Assembly: GCA_910587705.1 (NCBI GenBank)
Contig: CAJUMX010000019.1
Location: 1-51,700 of the forward strand
DNA length: 51,700 bases
Reading direction: 5' to 3'
DNA from: an uncultured Oscillibacter sp.
GTDB lineage: Bacteria > Bacillota > Clostridia > Oscillospirales > Oscillospiraceae
The notes beneath the pieces are model-generated. The model searched no databases. It was not told the origin of the DNA and saw only the letters and a list, made by a program, of their open reading frames with translations. The first letter of the stretch is position 1, and each line of letters opens with the position of its first letter. A program made the translations under genes and the position numbers. Of this stretch, positions 32,001-40,332 are shown piece by piece.

Positions 32001-32530
32001 TGAACTTCTAGATAGAAATGGTCCGGCCCGAAGAGCTCCGCCATCTCCAAGGCGTAGCGCTTCGCATTTTCATACTCCCCGTTCCGCAGCCGCCGGGGAA
32101 TTTCTCCCGCCAAGCAGGCGGAGAGGGCCACCAAGCCCCGACTGTGCTCCCGCAGGAGCTCCAGATCAATCCGGGGCTTGATGTAAAAACCCTCGGTCCA
32201 GGCCATGGAGACCATGTAGGAGAGGTTCCGGTAGCCCTCCTCATTTTCACAAAGAAGCACCAAATGGCGGCTCTCGGAATCAAACTCGTGAACCTTATCG
32301 GTGAGGCGGCGGCCCTCCGCTGTGACATAGACCTCACAGCCAATAATGGGCTTTATGCCCTCCGCCTTGCAGGCCCGGTAAAAGTCCACCGCGCCGTACA
32401 TAACCCCGTGGTCCGTGATGGCGCAGGCATCCTGCCCCATTTCCTTCACAATTTTCGGCAGGTCCCGGATGCGGCACGCACCGTCCAGTAGACTGTATTC
32501 CGTGTGAACGTGCAGGTGGACGAAGGACAT
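29036..32530 (-). CDS. dnaE: DNA polymerase III alpha subunit DnaE
   Basis: Replicative C-family DNA polymerase of 1164 residues. The N-terminal PHP domain starts HLHVHTEYSLLDGACRI (about 5-21) and keeps further metal ligands (TDHGVMYGA, TNDAHYL). The catalytic aspartates are in PDIDMDFGD (about 396-404), and the palm also has GPGRGSAAGS. Helix-hairpin-helix and OB-fold (LAGVVTSSKTKTTKN, about 995-1010) regions follow. The length and domain order fit DnaE rather than PolC, with no exonuclease insertion. Firmicutes usually carry both. It follows the DUF3788 gene after 20 bases and ends at a shared terminator. Confidence 0.97.
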   Translation of the reverse strand: MSFVHLHVHTEYSLLDGACRIRDLPKIVKEMGQDACAITDHGVMYGAVDFYRACKAEGIKPIIGCEVYVTAEGRRLTDKVHEFDSESRHLVLLCENEEGYRNLSYMVSMAWTEGFYIKPRIDLELLREHSRGLVALSACLAGEIPRRLRNGEYENAKRYALEMAELFGPDHFYLEVQDHGIRDQALVNRGILRIHEETGLPMVCTNDAHYLRKEDAEAHDVLLCIQTGKILDDENRMRYEPRNFYLRSETEMAELFSEFEGALENTAKVADMCSMDFTFGKYHLPEFQLPPGYDSFSYLKKLCDEGYQARYGDNGAHREQLQYEQDMIEKMGFTDYFLIVSDFVRYARSVGIPVGPGRGSAAGSMVSYCLYITDIDPVKYGLYFERFLNPERVSMPDIDMDFGDTRRGEVIEYVRRKYGEDHVAQIVTFGTMAARGVVRDVGRVMNLPYAEVDQIAKQIPNAPGAHITLSDALRLTKSLSDLYNSDERVRRLIDTAQMLEGMPRNASTHAAGVVITKRPVYEYVPLAKNDDIVVCQYGMVTLEELGLLKMDFLALRNLTVLEDAVQLLRQQQPDFRLEDIPEGDQETYEMLAAGKTSGVFQMESTGMTGVCVGLKPQNIEDITAIIALYRPGPMDSIPRFIACKQDPALIKYRHPSLEPILAVTYGCIVYQEQVIKIFQDLAGYSLGQADMVRRAMSKKKAKDIEKEREAFLHGDPERNISGCVANGIPEATAEAIYQEIYDFANYAFNKAHAVSYAVVAYQTAYFKCHYTREYMAALLTSVLDNSDKVAGYINECRDCGIALLPPDINRSLDRFTVEEGGIRFGLVAIKNIGRGFIQAVMKEREESGTFASLHDFCRRMAGSDMNKRALENLIRAGAFDGTGARRSQLIRVYEKVLDAAASRQRQNLEGQLDFFGMSTVSAVRRTEEVHLPDIPEFTAQERMTMEKETTGLYLSGHPMDAYRDIVRRLRVPQIGKVLEDFAQESGPTRFADGQYLTLAGVVTSSKTKTTKNNSLMAYVVVEDETGSIEMLCFSRTLDICGPYLRENQAVVVKGKLSVRDEKSPQLMCDSAYPLETAEGGMPAQPPATQDNKLVKGETLYLKFPSLDHPSLRHMKLVFTMFPGDTQVKMVMADTRKVYGTRALLHKALLEEARETLGEENVAVK

Positions 32531-32550
32531 AGCGTCTCCCCCTTTCTCTC

Positions 32551-32997
32551 TTATCGGTTTATCGGCCTCGCCCGAAGGGTCAGCAGGGCCTTGATATCCT
32601 CCAGAAGCTCCGGGGAGGTCAAATCCAGCATCAGCCAGCGCCCCATTTTCGAGGAAGCTGTGTTTTGATACAGGGTCCGGGTAGCTTCCGTGCAGGTCAA
32701 AAGAATCCCCTCCGCCGCAGCCTCGTCCTTAGGCGCGATGGAAACCATCGCCGTTACGTAGCCTGGGCGAAGGTATACGGTGGTTAGGGCCTTGCTCCCT
32801 TTTTTGAATTTCACATTCCATCCCGGCTCCAGTCCGCAACGGCTGTAGTCCATCCGGGGCTCCGCGCCGTAAGCGTCTTTCAAATACTGCCGGAGCTCCG
32901 GCCAGAGAGGGTTGTCCGCATAGCGGTCAAGCTCCTCCATGGAAGGCTGCTGGTCCATGGGAAACAGCTGGGGCCATTTCTTCACGTCAGATTGCAT
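32551..32997 (-). CDS. DUF3788 family protein
   Basis: A 148-residue soluble protein matching DUF3788. Typical stretches are WPELRQYLKDAYGAEPRMDYS, LEPGWNVKFKKGSKALTTVY and PGYVTAMVSI. The function is unknown; homologues are small single-domain proteins of Firmicutes and Bacteroidetes. It lies between whiA (16 bases upstream) and dnaE (20 bases downstream) in the same direction, so it is cotranscribed with them. Confidence 0.82.
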   Translation of the reverse strand: MQSDVKKWPQLFPMDQQPSMEELDRYADNPLWPELRQYLKDAYGAEPRMDYSRCGLEPGWNVKFKKGSKALTTVYLRPGYVTAMVSIAPKDEAAAEGILLTCTEATRTLYQNTASSKMGRWLMLDLTSPELLEDIKALLTLRARPINR

Positions 32998-33013
32998 TTG
33001 CAGTTCTCCTTAT

Positions 33014-33967
33014 TCACTCGTCCAAGTTCCCGCTGGCTGCCGCCACCGTCCCGGTGGTCATCGATACTCCCTGTGCCAGCTCCACCAGCTTCCGCAGCCG
33101 GTGATTCAGGCAGGATTTTGTCACCGGCGGGTCAAAGGTCTCTGCCAGCTCCGACAGGCTCAGCTCCGGATGCGCCAAGCGCAGGGCCGCCGTCTCCCGC
33201 AGCTTGTCCGGCAGGTCCTGGAGCCGACCCGCTGCCTCCAGCCTTCGGATGGCCGCCCCCTGGCTCTGCGCGGCCTCCACCGCCTTATCCAAGTTGGCGC
33301 TGTCGCAGTTCAGCCGCCGGTTCACGCTGTTGCGGATGCCCTTTTCCACCTTGGTGGACATGATCCGCATGGCTGCCGCCGGTGCGCCGATGAGAGTGAG
33401 GAAGTCCTCAACCTGGTCGCTCTGCTTAAAATAGATCACGGCGCTTCCATTTCGGGTCAGGCTTTTGGGGGGATACCCACTCTCCCGGAGCAGCACCTCC
33501 AGCTCTCGGCCGGCTTGAAGATGGGAGCTGGTCAGCTCTAAATGGTAACGCTTGGAGGGGTCCGTGATGCTTCCCCCGGCAAAAAAGCACCCCCGGAAAA
33601 AGGAAGCCCGGCAGCACTCCTCCTCCACCATAGCGAAGTTGACGTGGAGAGCCAGACTCTGCCGGGGATCGTAGCCCAAACGATCAATGATGCAGTCCAG
33701 TTTTTCCCGTTCTGTAATCTGGAAAACCATCTTCCCCCCCTCTTCCCGCTCCGGGTCCGGCTGACGGTCAAACCGGAGGTCGAAGGCACGCTGAAACAGC
33801 CGGGGCAGCCGGGCAACAAAATTGGGATTTCCTGTGATAATTCGGACCTCAGAGGAACTGAAGGTGTGACAGTAGAGCAGAATTCCGTAAGCCTCCGCCA
33901 AGGCGCAGCAACGTCTTTGAACCGGCAGCTTACAGAGCTCATTTTTCGTATCAAAGGAAAAGGACAC
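33014..33967 (-). CDS. whiA: DNA-binding protein WhiA
   Basis: A 317-residue WhiA family protein. The N-terminal half is a LAGLIDADG-homing-endonuclease-like fold lacking nuclease activity (AEAYGILLYCHTF, FFRGCFFAGGSITDPSKRYH, about 118-137), and the C-terminal helix-turn-helix includes RLAHPELSLSELAETF and PPVTKSCLNHRLRKL. WhiA affects cell division in Actinobacteria and carbon metabolism and chromosome segregation in Bacillus. It is in the conserved rapZ-yvcK-whiA order, 44 bases after yvcK. Confidence 0.96.
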   Translation of the reverse strand: MSFSFDTKNELCKLPVQRRCCALAEAYGILLYCHTFSSSEVRIITGNPNFVARLPRLFQRAFDLRFDRQPDPEREEGGKMVFQITEREKLDCIIDRLGYDPRQSLALHVNFAMVEEECCRASFFRGCFFAGGSITDPSKRYHLELTSSHLQAGRELEVLLRESGYPPKSLTRNGSAVIYFKQSDQVEDFLTLIGAPAAAMRIMSTKVEKGIRNSVNRRLNCDSANLDKAVEAAQSQGAAIRRLEAAGRLQDLPDKLRETAALRLAHPELSLSELAETFDPPVTKSCLNHRLRKLVELAQGVSMTTGTVAAASGNLDE

Positions 33968-34011
33968 CGCTCAAACCTCCTTGCCTACAATGGATGTAAA
34001 GGATTTTTAGA

Positions 34012-35040
34012 TTACTCCGTCCGGTAACGTCCTCCGGCAATGCGGACGTTCCGCTCCGCGTGGAGGAGGATCAATTCCTGGGCCAGCTTATCAGGATGAT
34101 GGCGGACGTAACCGTCCTGCACGGTGGCGATGGGACGGCTGACCAGCTCCACACCCAGAGCTGCGCAGCGCTCCGCATCATAGCGCAGCAGCTCCGCCCC
34201 CTCCTCGGCGTAGCGTTTCGCCGCATCCGAGGGTATGGGCGAGGAGTTCACCAGGCACAGACGGAACAGACCCTGTACCGAGTGCTGAAACAAGGCCGCA
34301 ATGTGGTCCGAGGCGGTGTAGCTCTCGGTCTCTCCCTCCTGGGTCATCACGTTGCAGACATAAATCTTCAAGGCGGAGGATTCCCGAATGGCGTCCACGA
34401 TGCCATCCACCAGCAGGTTGGGAATGATGCTGGTATAAAGGCTCCCTGGCCCCAGGACGATCATGTCCGCCTCACGGATGGCGGCTAAAGCCTCCGGCAG
34501 GGCTTTGGGGTGCTCTGGCAGCAGCCGCACCTTGGTGATGCGGCAGTCCTCTTTTTTCTTGCATTGAAAAATCTTAGACTCACCGATGACGCTGGCCCCG
34601 TTTTCAAACTCCGCTTCCAGCTGCACGTCGGCCGTGGTGACAGGCAATACCCGGCCGGTAATGGCCAGAACCTCGCTCATCCGGCGGACCGCCGTGTCAA
34701 AGCTGGGAGAAATGCCGTTCAGCGCCGCCAAAAACAGATTTCCAAAGCTCTGTCCCGCCAGGGTTCCCTCCTGGAAACGGTAATCCATCATCTGTTTCAT
34801 CAGCGGTTCCGTGTTGGCCAGGGCTACCAGACAGTTTCGAATGTCCCCCGGAGGAGGCATTCCCAGGTCCTGACGCAAGGCGCCGGAGCCGCCGCCGTCG
34901 TCCGCCACCGTGACAATGGCGGAGAGGTTTTCCGTGTAATCCTTCAGGCCCCGCAGCATGTTAGAAAGGCCGTGCCCGCCGCCGATAACGGCGATCCGAG
35001 GCCCGTGCTTCCGGGGTGCGCGGTAAGGTCGGTATTCCAT
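34012..35040 (-). CDS. yvcK: Gluconeogenesis factor YvcK (UDP-GlcNAc-binding)
   Basis: A 342-residue member of the CofD-like YvcK family. In Bacillus, YvcK binds UDP-sugars and is needed for growth on gluconeogenic carbon sources and for cell shape. The N-terminal nucleotide-binding motif is AVIGGGHGLSNMLRGLK (about 18-34), followed by VTVADDGGGSGALR, and VLGPGSLYTSIIPNLLVDGI (about 196-215) is a family hallmark. A basic N-terminal stretch (YRPYRAPRKHG) precedes the domain. It begins 16 bases after rapZ ends. Confidence 0.96.
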   Translation of the reverse strand: MEYRPYRAPRKHGPRIAVIGGGHGLSNMLRGLKDYTENLSAIVTVADDGGGSGALRQDLGMPPPGDIRNCLVALANTEPLMKQMMDYRFQEGTLAGQSFGNLFLAALNGISPSFDTAVRRMSEVLAITGRVLPVTTADVQLEAEFENGASVIGESKIFQCKKKEDCRITKVRLLPEHPKALPEALAAIREADMIVLGPGSLYTSIIPNLLVDGIVDAIRESSALKIYVCNVMTQEGETESYTASDHIAALFQHSVQGLFRLCLVNSSPIPSDAAKRYAEEGAELLRYDAERCAALGVELVSRPIATVQDGYVRHHPDKLAQELILLHAERNVRIAGGRYRTE

Positions 35041-35056
35041 AGGGCTCCTTTCCGGC

Positions 35057-35920
35057 TCAAACGGCCCGTTCCATATCCCGGTGATGCTCCGCCACAGGGA
35101 AGCCTTGCGCCCGGACGAACTCCGTCAGCGCATGGGTAATGGCTACGGAGCGATGGTGTCCCCCGGTACAGCCCACGGCGATGACCAGCCCGGTTTTCCC
35201 CTCCTCTGCGTACAAAGGCAGGGTGAAGCTCAGCAGGTCCTCTACCTTGCGGAGGAAATCCTGGGTCTGCTGGAAGCCGAATACGTAATCCGCCACCGGT
35301 TTATCCAAGCCGGTCTGGTGGCGCAGCTCCTCAATGTAAAAGGGATTGGGCATAAACCGCACGTCCAGCACCAGGTCGGCCTCCAGGGGAAGTCCGTACT
35401 TGAAGCCAAAGGAGGTGATGTTCACCGTCATTCCTCCCTGCTCCCCCTCGCCGTTGAAGATGCGCAGCAGCTCCTGGCGCAGCTTAGCGGTGGAGAGGCG
35501 GGTGGTGTCGATGATGAAATCCGCCCGCTCCTTCACGGGAAGCATCAGCTCCCGCTCCTTCTCCACAGCCTCCTCCAGGGAATCTGTCTCCTTCTCCAGG
35601 GGATGTCGGCGGCGGGTCTCCTTATAGCGCTTGATAATGGCCGCCGGCGAGGCGTCCAAAAACAGCATCCGGCAGACACCTTCCATACCCTTTAACTTGT
35701 CCAGTACGTCGAACAGCTCGTTAAAGGACTCTGCCGTCCGCACGTCATACACTAGAGCCACCCGGGCGTACCGCCCGCCGCCTCCGGCGCAGAATTCCGC
35801 AAATTTCAAAATCATGGCGGCAGGCATGTTGTCCACGATATAAAAGCCGCTGTCCTCCAAAAAGGAGGCTGCCTTGCTCTTTCCTCCGCCGGACAGACCG
35901 GAGATGATCAAAATTTCCAT
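35057..35920 (-). CDS. rapZ: RNase adapter / nucleotide-binding protein RapZ
   Basis: A 287-residue P-loop protein of the RapZ/YvcJ family. Walker A is GLSGGGKSKAA (about 8-18), a Walker B-like region is CRMLFLDASPAAIIKRYKETR, and the C-terminal domain has FGFKYGLPLEADLVLDVRF and the metal/ligand cluster GCTGGHHRSVAI (about 253-264). In E. coli RapZ adjusts GlmS levels in response to glucosamine-6-phosphate; in Firmicutes it acts with YvcK. The location between murB and yvcK fits control of amino-sugar supply to the wall. Confidence 0.96.
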   Translation of the reverse strand: MEILIISGLSGGGKSKAASFLEDSGFYIVDNMPAAMILKFAEFCAGGGGRYARVALVYDVRTAESFNELFDVLDKLKGMEGVCRMLFLDASPAAIIKRYKETRRRHPLEKETDSLEEAVEKERELMLPVKERADFIIDTTRLSTAKLRQELLRIFNGEGEQGGMTVNITSFGFKYGLPLEADLVLDVRFMPNPFYIEELRHQTGLDKPVADYVFGFQQTQDFLRKVEDLLSFTLPLYAEEGKTGLVIAVGCTGGHHRSVAITHALTEFVRAQGFPVAEHHRDMERAV

Positions 35921-35935
35921 GGGACAAACTCCCCT

Positions 35936-36853
35936 TTACTCCACAAACTTGACCTCCGGCTCCAGCCGGACGCCGGTTTTATCAAAAACAAGCTCCTGCA
36001 CCTTCCGGATCAACTCCTTGACATCGGCACAGGTGGCTCCACCCCGGTTGATCAAGAAGCCCGCGTGCTTTTCGCTGACCTGGGCTCCGCCCACCGTCAG
36101 CCCCTTCAAGCCGCACTGGTCGATAAGGGTTCCGGCAAAATGGCCCTCCGGCCGCTTGAAGGTGCTTCCCCCGCTGGGCCATTCCAGAGGCTGGCTGGCC
36201 TTCCGCCGGGCCATCAGGTCTCGCATGGTCTCCCGAATGGTCTCCGAACTGCCAGGTGTCAAACGGAATTGAACATACAGTACAACGGCGTCCGGGTGGT
36301 CCGACAGAAAGCTCCGGCGGTAGCCAAAGTCCAGCTCCTCCTGGGAGAGATGCCTCAAGCCCTCCTCCGGAAGCAGGACGGACGCCCCCAAAATCACCTG
36401 CGACATCTCTCCGCCATAGGCCCCGGCATTCATATACAGCCCGCCGCCCACCGTACCGGGGATGCCATGGGCGAACTCCAAGCCCGTCGACCCCAGCTTG
36501 CAGGCATAGTCCGCCAGCTTTGCCAGGGGAACTCCTGCCGCCGCGACCATATGCTTCGGCTCTCCCTGGGTCTCCAGCTTCTGCATCCGACCGGTGGCAA
36601 TTACCAGCCGGTCCAGTCCTTCGTCAGGAACCAGCAGGTTTGTGCCGTTGCCAATCACCAGGGGCCGTGCTCCGCAGTCCCGAGCCATGGACAGCAGCAG
36701 CACCAGCTGTTCCCCCTGCTCCGGAAACGCCATTCGTTTTGCCGGACCGCCTACCCGAAAGGAGGTGTGCTTCGCCATAGACTCCTCCCGCAGGACCTCC
36801 ATGTCCGGCAGGTAATCCTTCATCTGCTTGTCAAATTGCGTCACCCAGTCCAT
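35936..36853 (-). CDS. murB: UDP-N-acetylenolpyruvoylglucosamine reductase MurB
   Basis: FAD enzyme that reduces enolpyruvyl-UDP-GlcNAc to UDP-MurNAc using NADPH, the second committed step of peptidoglycan synthesis. It has 305 residues with the type II (Gram-positive) layout. FAD-binding motifs are TSFRVGGPAKRM (about 30-41) and GIPGTVGGGLYMNAGAYGGE (about 129-148), and the active-site serine region is PSGGSTFKRPEGHFAG (about 230-245). The C-terminal Glu is in the RLEPEVKFVE tail. It is 15 bases from rapZ and 21 bases from glk. Confidence 0.97.
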   Translation of the reverse strand: MDWVTQFDKQMKDYLPDMEVLREESMAKHTSFRVGGPAKRMAFPEQGEQLVLLLSMARDCGARPLVIGNGTNLLVPDEGLDRLVIATGRMQKLETQGEPKHMVAAAGVPLAKLADYACKLGSTGLEFAHGIPGTVGGGLYMNAGAYGGEMSQVILGASVLLPEEGLRHLSQEELDFGYRRSFLSDHPDAVVLYVQFRLTPGSSETIRETMRDLMARRKASQPLEWPSGGSTFKRPEGHFAGTLIDQCGLKGLTVGGAQVSEKHAGFLINRGGATCADVKELIRKVQELVFDKTGVRLEPEVKFVE

Positions 36854-36874
36854 GCAAGGGCCCCCCTTGTTTTC

Positions 36875-37789
36875 TCACATCACCCGGCCCAGCATGGCTG
36901 CGCCGATGATGCCCGCGTCGTTCCCCAGCTCTGCCGGGAGAATTCTCGTAATCCGGCCCCCGTGGCGGGAAAAGCTCTCTTTTGCCACAGCTTCCCGCAG
37001 AGGCTCCAGCAAAAGCCGCTCCGGCGCGGCGGCCACGCCGCCTCCGATGGCTACCGCCTCCGGGCGCAAGACGTTGATGAGGCTGGCCAGGCCGCTGGCC
37101 AGATAGTTTACATAGTCCCGGCAGACCGCCAAAGCCGTTTCGTCTCCAGCTTCCGCCGCCTGGAACGCCGTTCGGCCCTCCACGCCGTGCTCCGCAGCAA
37201 ATTGATGCAGAGCACTTTCCGGATGGGCCTCCATGGCCCGCTTTGTCTGCTGAATCAGGCCCGTGGCGGAGGCATAGCGCTCCCAGCAGCCCTTGCGGCC
37301 GCAGTTGCAGGGCTCGCCGTCCCGGCAGATGACCATATGGCCCGCCTCGCTGGAGGCCAATCCGCCCCGGAGCTTCCCGTCTACGATAATGCCTGCGCCC
37401 ACGCCGGTGCCCAGGGTTACCACGGCAAAGTCTCGGGTCCCCTTCCCCGCACCGCCGAAGAACTCGCCTACCGCGGCGCAGTCCGCATCGTTACCTAGCA
37501 GCAAAGGCAAATCCAGATGCTGCCGGAAGAGCTTTTCCAGCGGGACATTCTCCATGGGGATGTTGGTGGTGAACAACACGTCGCCGCCGTCCACCGCCCC
37601 GGGCAGACCCACGCCCACCCACCGGACCTTATCCTGCATAACCTTTTTGGAGAGCTCCGCCAGGGTCCGTGCAAAGCGCTCCGGCCCCTGGAAATCCAGG
37701 GGAATCCGCTCTACCTTCACAATTCGGCCCGTCTCGTCCACCAGACCGGCTTTTAAGTTCGTACCACCTACGTCAATGCCGATATACAT
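36875..37789 (-). CDS. glk: ROK-family glucokinase
   Basis: Phosphorylates glucose to glucose-6-phosphate. The 304 residues show the ROK pattern: ATP-binding DVGGTNLKAGLVDETG (about 5-20), VGLPGAVDGG, catalytic base region GNDADCAAVGE (about 104-114), ATP loop TLGTGVGAGI, and the zinc site GH...CNCGRKGCWE (about 156-173). This is the Firmicutes GlcK type, but some ROK enzymes use other hexoses, so substrate is inferred. It lies directly after hprK (12 bases), which ties it to carbon sensing. Confidence 0.92.
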   Translation of the reverse strand: MYIGIDVGGTNLKAGLVDETGRIVKVERIPLDFQGPERFARTLAELSKKVMQDKVRWVGVGLPGAVDGGDVLFTTNIPMENVPLEKLFRQHLDLPLLLGNDADCAAVGEFFGGAGKGTRDFAVVTLGTGVGAGIIVDGKLRGGLASSEAGHMVICRDGEPCNCGRKGCWERYASATGLIQQTKRAMEAHPESALHQFAAEHGVEGRTAFQAAEAGDETALAVCRDYVNYLASGLASLINVLRPEAVAIGGGVAAAPERLLLEPLREAVAKESFSRHGGRITRILPAELGNDAGIIGAAMLGRVM

Positions 37790-37801
37790 ATCGTTTCCTC
37801 C

Positions 37802-38731
37802 TTACAGCTTTCCATCCGCCCGGGCATCCACCTTCTGGGCCAGCTCCTGGGCCGCGTTGTAGCCCAGCTTCCGATGTCGGTTGTTCATGGCTGCCACCTC
37901 CACGATGCTGGCCAGATTCCGTCCCGGGCGCACAGGAATAGTGAGGGTGGGGACCTGAATATCCAGTATGTCGATATAATGGTCCTCAATACCCAGACGG
38001 TCGTAGAATTTCTCGCTGTCCCAGGGCTCGAAATTCACCACCAAATCCAGCTGGGCCTCGTTCTTGACGGCTCGAACGCCGAAGAGCTGCTGCACATTGA
38101 TGACGCCGATGCCCCGCAGCTCGATATAATTGCGGATGACCTCCGGGGCAGAGCCCATCAGGCAGCCGGAGACCCGGCGGAGCTCCACCGCGTCGTCCGC
38201 CACCAGCCGGTGACCCCGCATAATCAGCTCAATGGCTGCCTCGCTCTTGCCCACGCCGGAGTCGCCGGTAATCATAACGCCTTCTCCGTAGATATCCAGC
38301 AGCACGCCGTGGCGGGTGACGCAGGGGGCCAGCACCCGGTTCAGGTATTCAATGGTCCGGCTGGTAAAGGCCACTGTCACCTCATTGGTCCGGAGCAGGG
38401 TTTTCTGATGCTCGATAGCGCTTTCCATGCACTCCGGGAAACAGTCCAAACTCCGGGCAATGACCAGGGCGGGAATGTCGTAGAGAAACAGGTCGTCAAA
38501 GCATTTGCGCCGCTGGGCGTCGGAAAGTCCCCGGAGGTAAGTGACCTCCGCCTTACCGATGACCTGGAGGCGGCAGGGGTCAAAATAGTCGTAAAAGCTG
38601 TGAAACTGGAGGCCGGGCCGGTTCAGGTCCGGAACGGTCAGCAGGGCGTTGTCAAAATCACTTCCCTGGTTCAAAACCTCCAAGTTAAAAAGGGATACAA
38701 AATCCTTCACTTTTAAGCCGTTTTCACGCAT
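37802..38731 (-). CDS. hprK: HPr kinase/phosphorylase HprK
   Basis: Bifunctional enzyme that phosphorylates HPr at Ser46 with ATP when glycolytic intermediates are high, and reverses this by phosphorolysis, so controlling catabolite repression. The 309 residues show the N-terminal domain, the P-loop GDSGVGKSEAAIEL (about 156-169) and the family signature ELRGIGVINVQQLFG (about 203-217), plus VPVRPG-like IPVRPGRNLA. ATG 38731 is chosen because AAGGAG precedes it; the frame is open further upstream without a site. It is first in a long minus-strand series down to dnaE. Confidence 0.96.
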   Translation of the reverse strand: MRENGLKVKDFVSLFNLEVLNQGSDFDNALLTVPDLNRPGLQFHSFYDYFDPCRLQVIGKAEVTYLRGLSDAQRRKCFDDLFLYDIPALVIARSLDCFPECMESAIEHQKTLLRTNEVTVAFTSRTIEYLNRVLAPCVTRHGVLLDIYGEGVMITGDSGVGKSEAAIELIMRGHRLVADDAVELRRVSGCLMGSAPEVIRNYIELRGIGVINVQQLFGVRAVKNEAQLDLVVNFEPWDSEKFYDRLGIEDHYIDILDIQVPTLTIPVRPGRNLASIVEVAAMNNRHRKLGYNAAQELAQKVDARADGKL

Positions 38732-38801
38732 GGCGTTTCTCCTTTTTCCGGCGGAAGGGCCGGGCATCCTTGGTTTTCGCGTCCAAAACGCGTCCGTTTC
38801 C

Positions 38802-38830
38802 ATTATATATGAAATCTCCCAATTCCGCAA
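38802..38830 (-). promoter_or_regulatory. Sigma-A promoter of the hprK series
   Basis: Minus-strand TTGCGG (plus 38825-38830), 17-base spacer, TATAAT (plus 38802-38807), about 70 bases before the hprK ATG. Confidence 0.65.
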
Positions 38831-38873
38831 CACCTTCCACGCAGAAGATTCCCGAGAAATCCCGCAAAAAAGC

Positions 38874-38904
38874 AAACATCACGGCGCACCGCGCCGTGAT
38901 GTTT
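38874..38904. terminator. Perfect hairpin between hprK and rplA
   Basis: A 14-bp perfect stem AAACATCACGGCGC / GCGCCGTGATGTTT with a three-base loop, lying upstream of the hprK promoter. On the minus strand it is followed by GCTTTTTTGC, so it can be a second terminator for the ribosomal-protein transcript. Confidence 0.65.
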
Positions 38905-38978
38905 AAACCCAAAGCTTCTTAAAAAGCAGAACCTATTTTCCACTCTGGCAAAAAGCGGATTACGGCATCCCCTTTACG

Positions 38979-39004
38979 AAAAAAGGAGGGACATAAGTCC
39001 CCCC
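38979..39004 (-). terminator. Terminator of the rpmG-secE-nusG-rplK-rplA transcript
   Basis: Minus-strand stem GGGGGGAC / GTCCCTCC with a four-base loop and one mismatch (plus 38985-38992 and 38997-39004), followed by six T. It begins 12 bases after the rplA stop codon. Confidence 0.8.
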
Positions 39005-39015
39005 TTTCAGGTCTT

Positions 39016-39708
39016 TCAAACCAGCTTCGCGGTATTCATACGCACGCCCGGCCCCATGGTGGCAGCGGCGACGCAGCTGCGGATATACTGGCCCTTGGCC
39101 GCAGCGGGCTTGGCCTTTACAATGGCGCCCATCAGGGTATTGTAGTTCTCCGTCAGCTTCTCGGGGCCGAAGGAGACCTTGCCAATGGGGCAGTGGATGA
39201 TGTTGGTTTTGTCCAGGCGGTACTCGATCTTACCGGCCTTGACTTCGGTGACAGCCTTGGCCACATCGGGGGTCACGGTGCCCGCCTTGGGAGAGGGCAT
39301 CAGGCCCTTGGGGCCCAGAACCTTACCGAGACGGCCTACCACGCCCATCATGTCGGGGCTGGCAACCACCACGTCAAAGTCAAACCAGTTTTCCTTCTGG
39401 ATCTTTTCCACCAGATCCATCTCGCCCACATAGTCGGCTCCGGCGGCCTTGGCGGCCTCGGCCTTGTCCCCCTTGGCGAACACCAGCACCCGGACGGTTT
39501 TGCCGGTGCCGTGGGGCAGGACGATGGCGCCGCGGACCTGCTGGTCGGCGTGCCGGGAGTCCACGCCCAGCTTTACATGCAGCTCGACGGTCTCATCAAA
39601 CTTCGCGGTAGCGGTCTTGCAGACCAGCGCCAGACCCTCGGAGGGCTCATACTGAATGTTCTTATCAATCTGCTTGGCACTGTCCTGATATTTTTTGCCT
39701 CTAAACAC
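39016..39708 (-). CDS. rplA: 50S ribosomal protein L1
   Basis: Binds 23S rRNA to form the mobile L1 stalk and in many bacteria represses its own mRNA. The 230 residues are standard. Features are MFRGKKYQDSAKQID at the start, GVDSRHADQQVRGAIVLPHG, AKAAGADYVGEMDLVEKI and the signature PKGLMPSPKAGTVTPDV (about 142-158). It follows rplK after 84 bases and is followed by a terminator, not by rplJ; rplJ and rplL lie 11 kb away on the other strand. Confidence 0.97.
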   Translation of the reverse strand: MFRGKKYQDSAKQIDKNIQYEPSEGLALVCKTATAKFDETVELHVKLGVDSRHADQQVRGAIVLPHGTGKTVRVLVFAKGDKAEAAKAAGADYVGEMDLVEKIQKENWFDFDVVVASPDMMGVVGRLGKVLGPKGLMPSPKAGTVTPDVAKAVTEVKAGKIEYRLDKTNIIHCPIGKVSFGPEKLTENYNTLMGAIVKAKPAAAKGQYIRSCVAAATMGPGVRMNTAKLV

Positions 39709-39792
39709 TGTTACTTCCTCCTCATAGTGGTTCTTCGGAACGGAATCCTCCCACTGTATGGAGCGGCGATCCGGCCGCTCTTAAAATATTGG

Positions 39793-40218
39793 TCAGTCGC
39801 CGACGATGACGCCCATGGACCGGCAGGTCCCGGCGATCATGCTCATGGCGGACTCCAGGTTGGCGGCGTTCAGGTCCCGCATCTTGATCTCGGCGATTTT
39901 CTGGATGCTGGCCTTGGAGATGGTTGCCACCTTGGTCTTGTTGGGAACACCGGAGCCGGATTCAATGCTACACTCTTTCTTGATCAGCACCGCCGCCGGA
40001 GGCGTCTTGGTGATGAAGGAGAAGGAGCGGTCCGCGTACACGGTGATGACAACGGGGATGATCATGCCCGCGTCGTTTTTGGTACGCTCGTTGAATTCTT
40101 TCGTAAAGGCGGCGATGTTCACGCCGTGCTGGCCCAGAGCGGGGCCGACGGGGGGAGCGGGCGTCGCCTTGCCCGCGGGAATCTGCAGTTTTACATAACC
40201 AGTAATCTTCTGTGCCAT
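39793..40218 (-). CDS. rplK: 50S ribosomal protein L11
   Basis: Binds the GTPase-associated centre of 23S rRNA and takes part in factor binding and the stringent response. It has 141 residues: MAQKITGYVKLQIPAGKATP at the start, PPVGPALGQHGVNI (about 21-34), PPAAVLIKKE and the C-terminal rRNA-binding NLESAMSMIAGTCRSMGV. ATG 40218 is chosen over an upstream ATG because AGGAGGTG precedes it and it fits the family start. nusG ends 114 bases upstream. Confidence 0.97.
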   Translation of the reverse strand: MAQKITGYVKLQIPAGKATPAPPVGPALGQHGVNIAAFTKEFNERTKNDAGMIIPVVITVYADRSFSFITKTPPAAVLIKKECSIESGSGVPNKTKVATISKASIQKIAEIKMRDLNAANLESAMSMIAGTCRSMGVIVGD

Positions 40219-40332
40219 GGAGCGGCACCTCCTACGATTTAAAATGTGGTTTGGCGGGACGGCGTACGTCCCTCCCACCTGCGCATAAATGCGCGGTCAG
40301 AGCCTGTTTCCGGCAGCCGCCGGGACAGGCTC

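Noticed and set aside
36065..37498. 477-codon frame opposite murB and glk
   Set aside because: It crosses the boundary of two intact genes on the other strand, so it is an accident of base composition.
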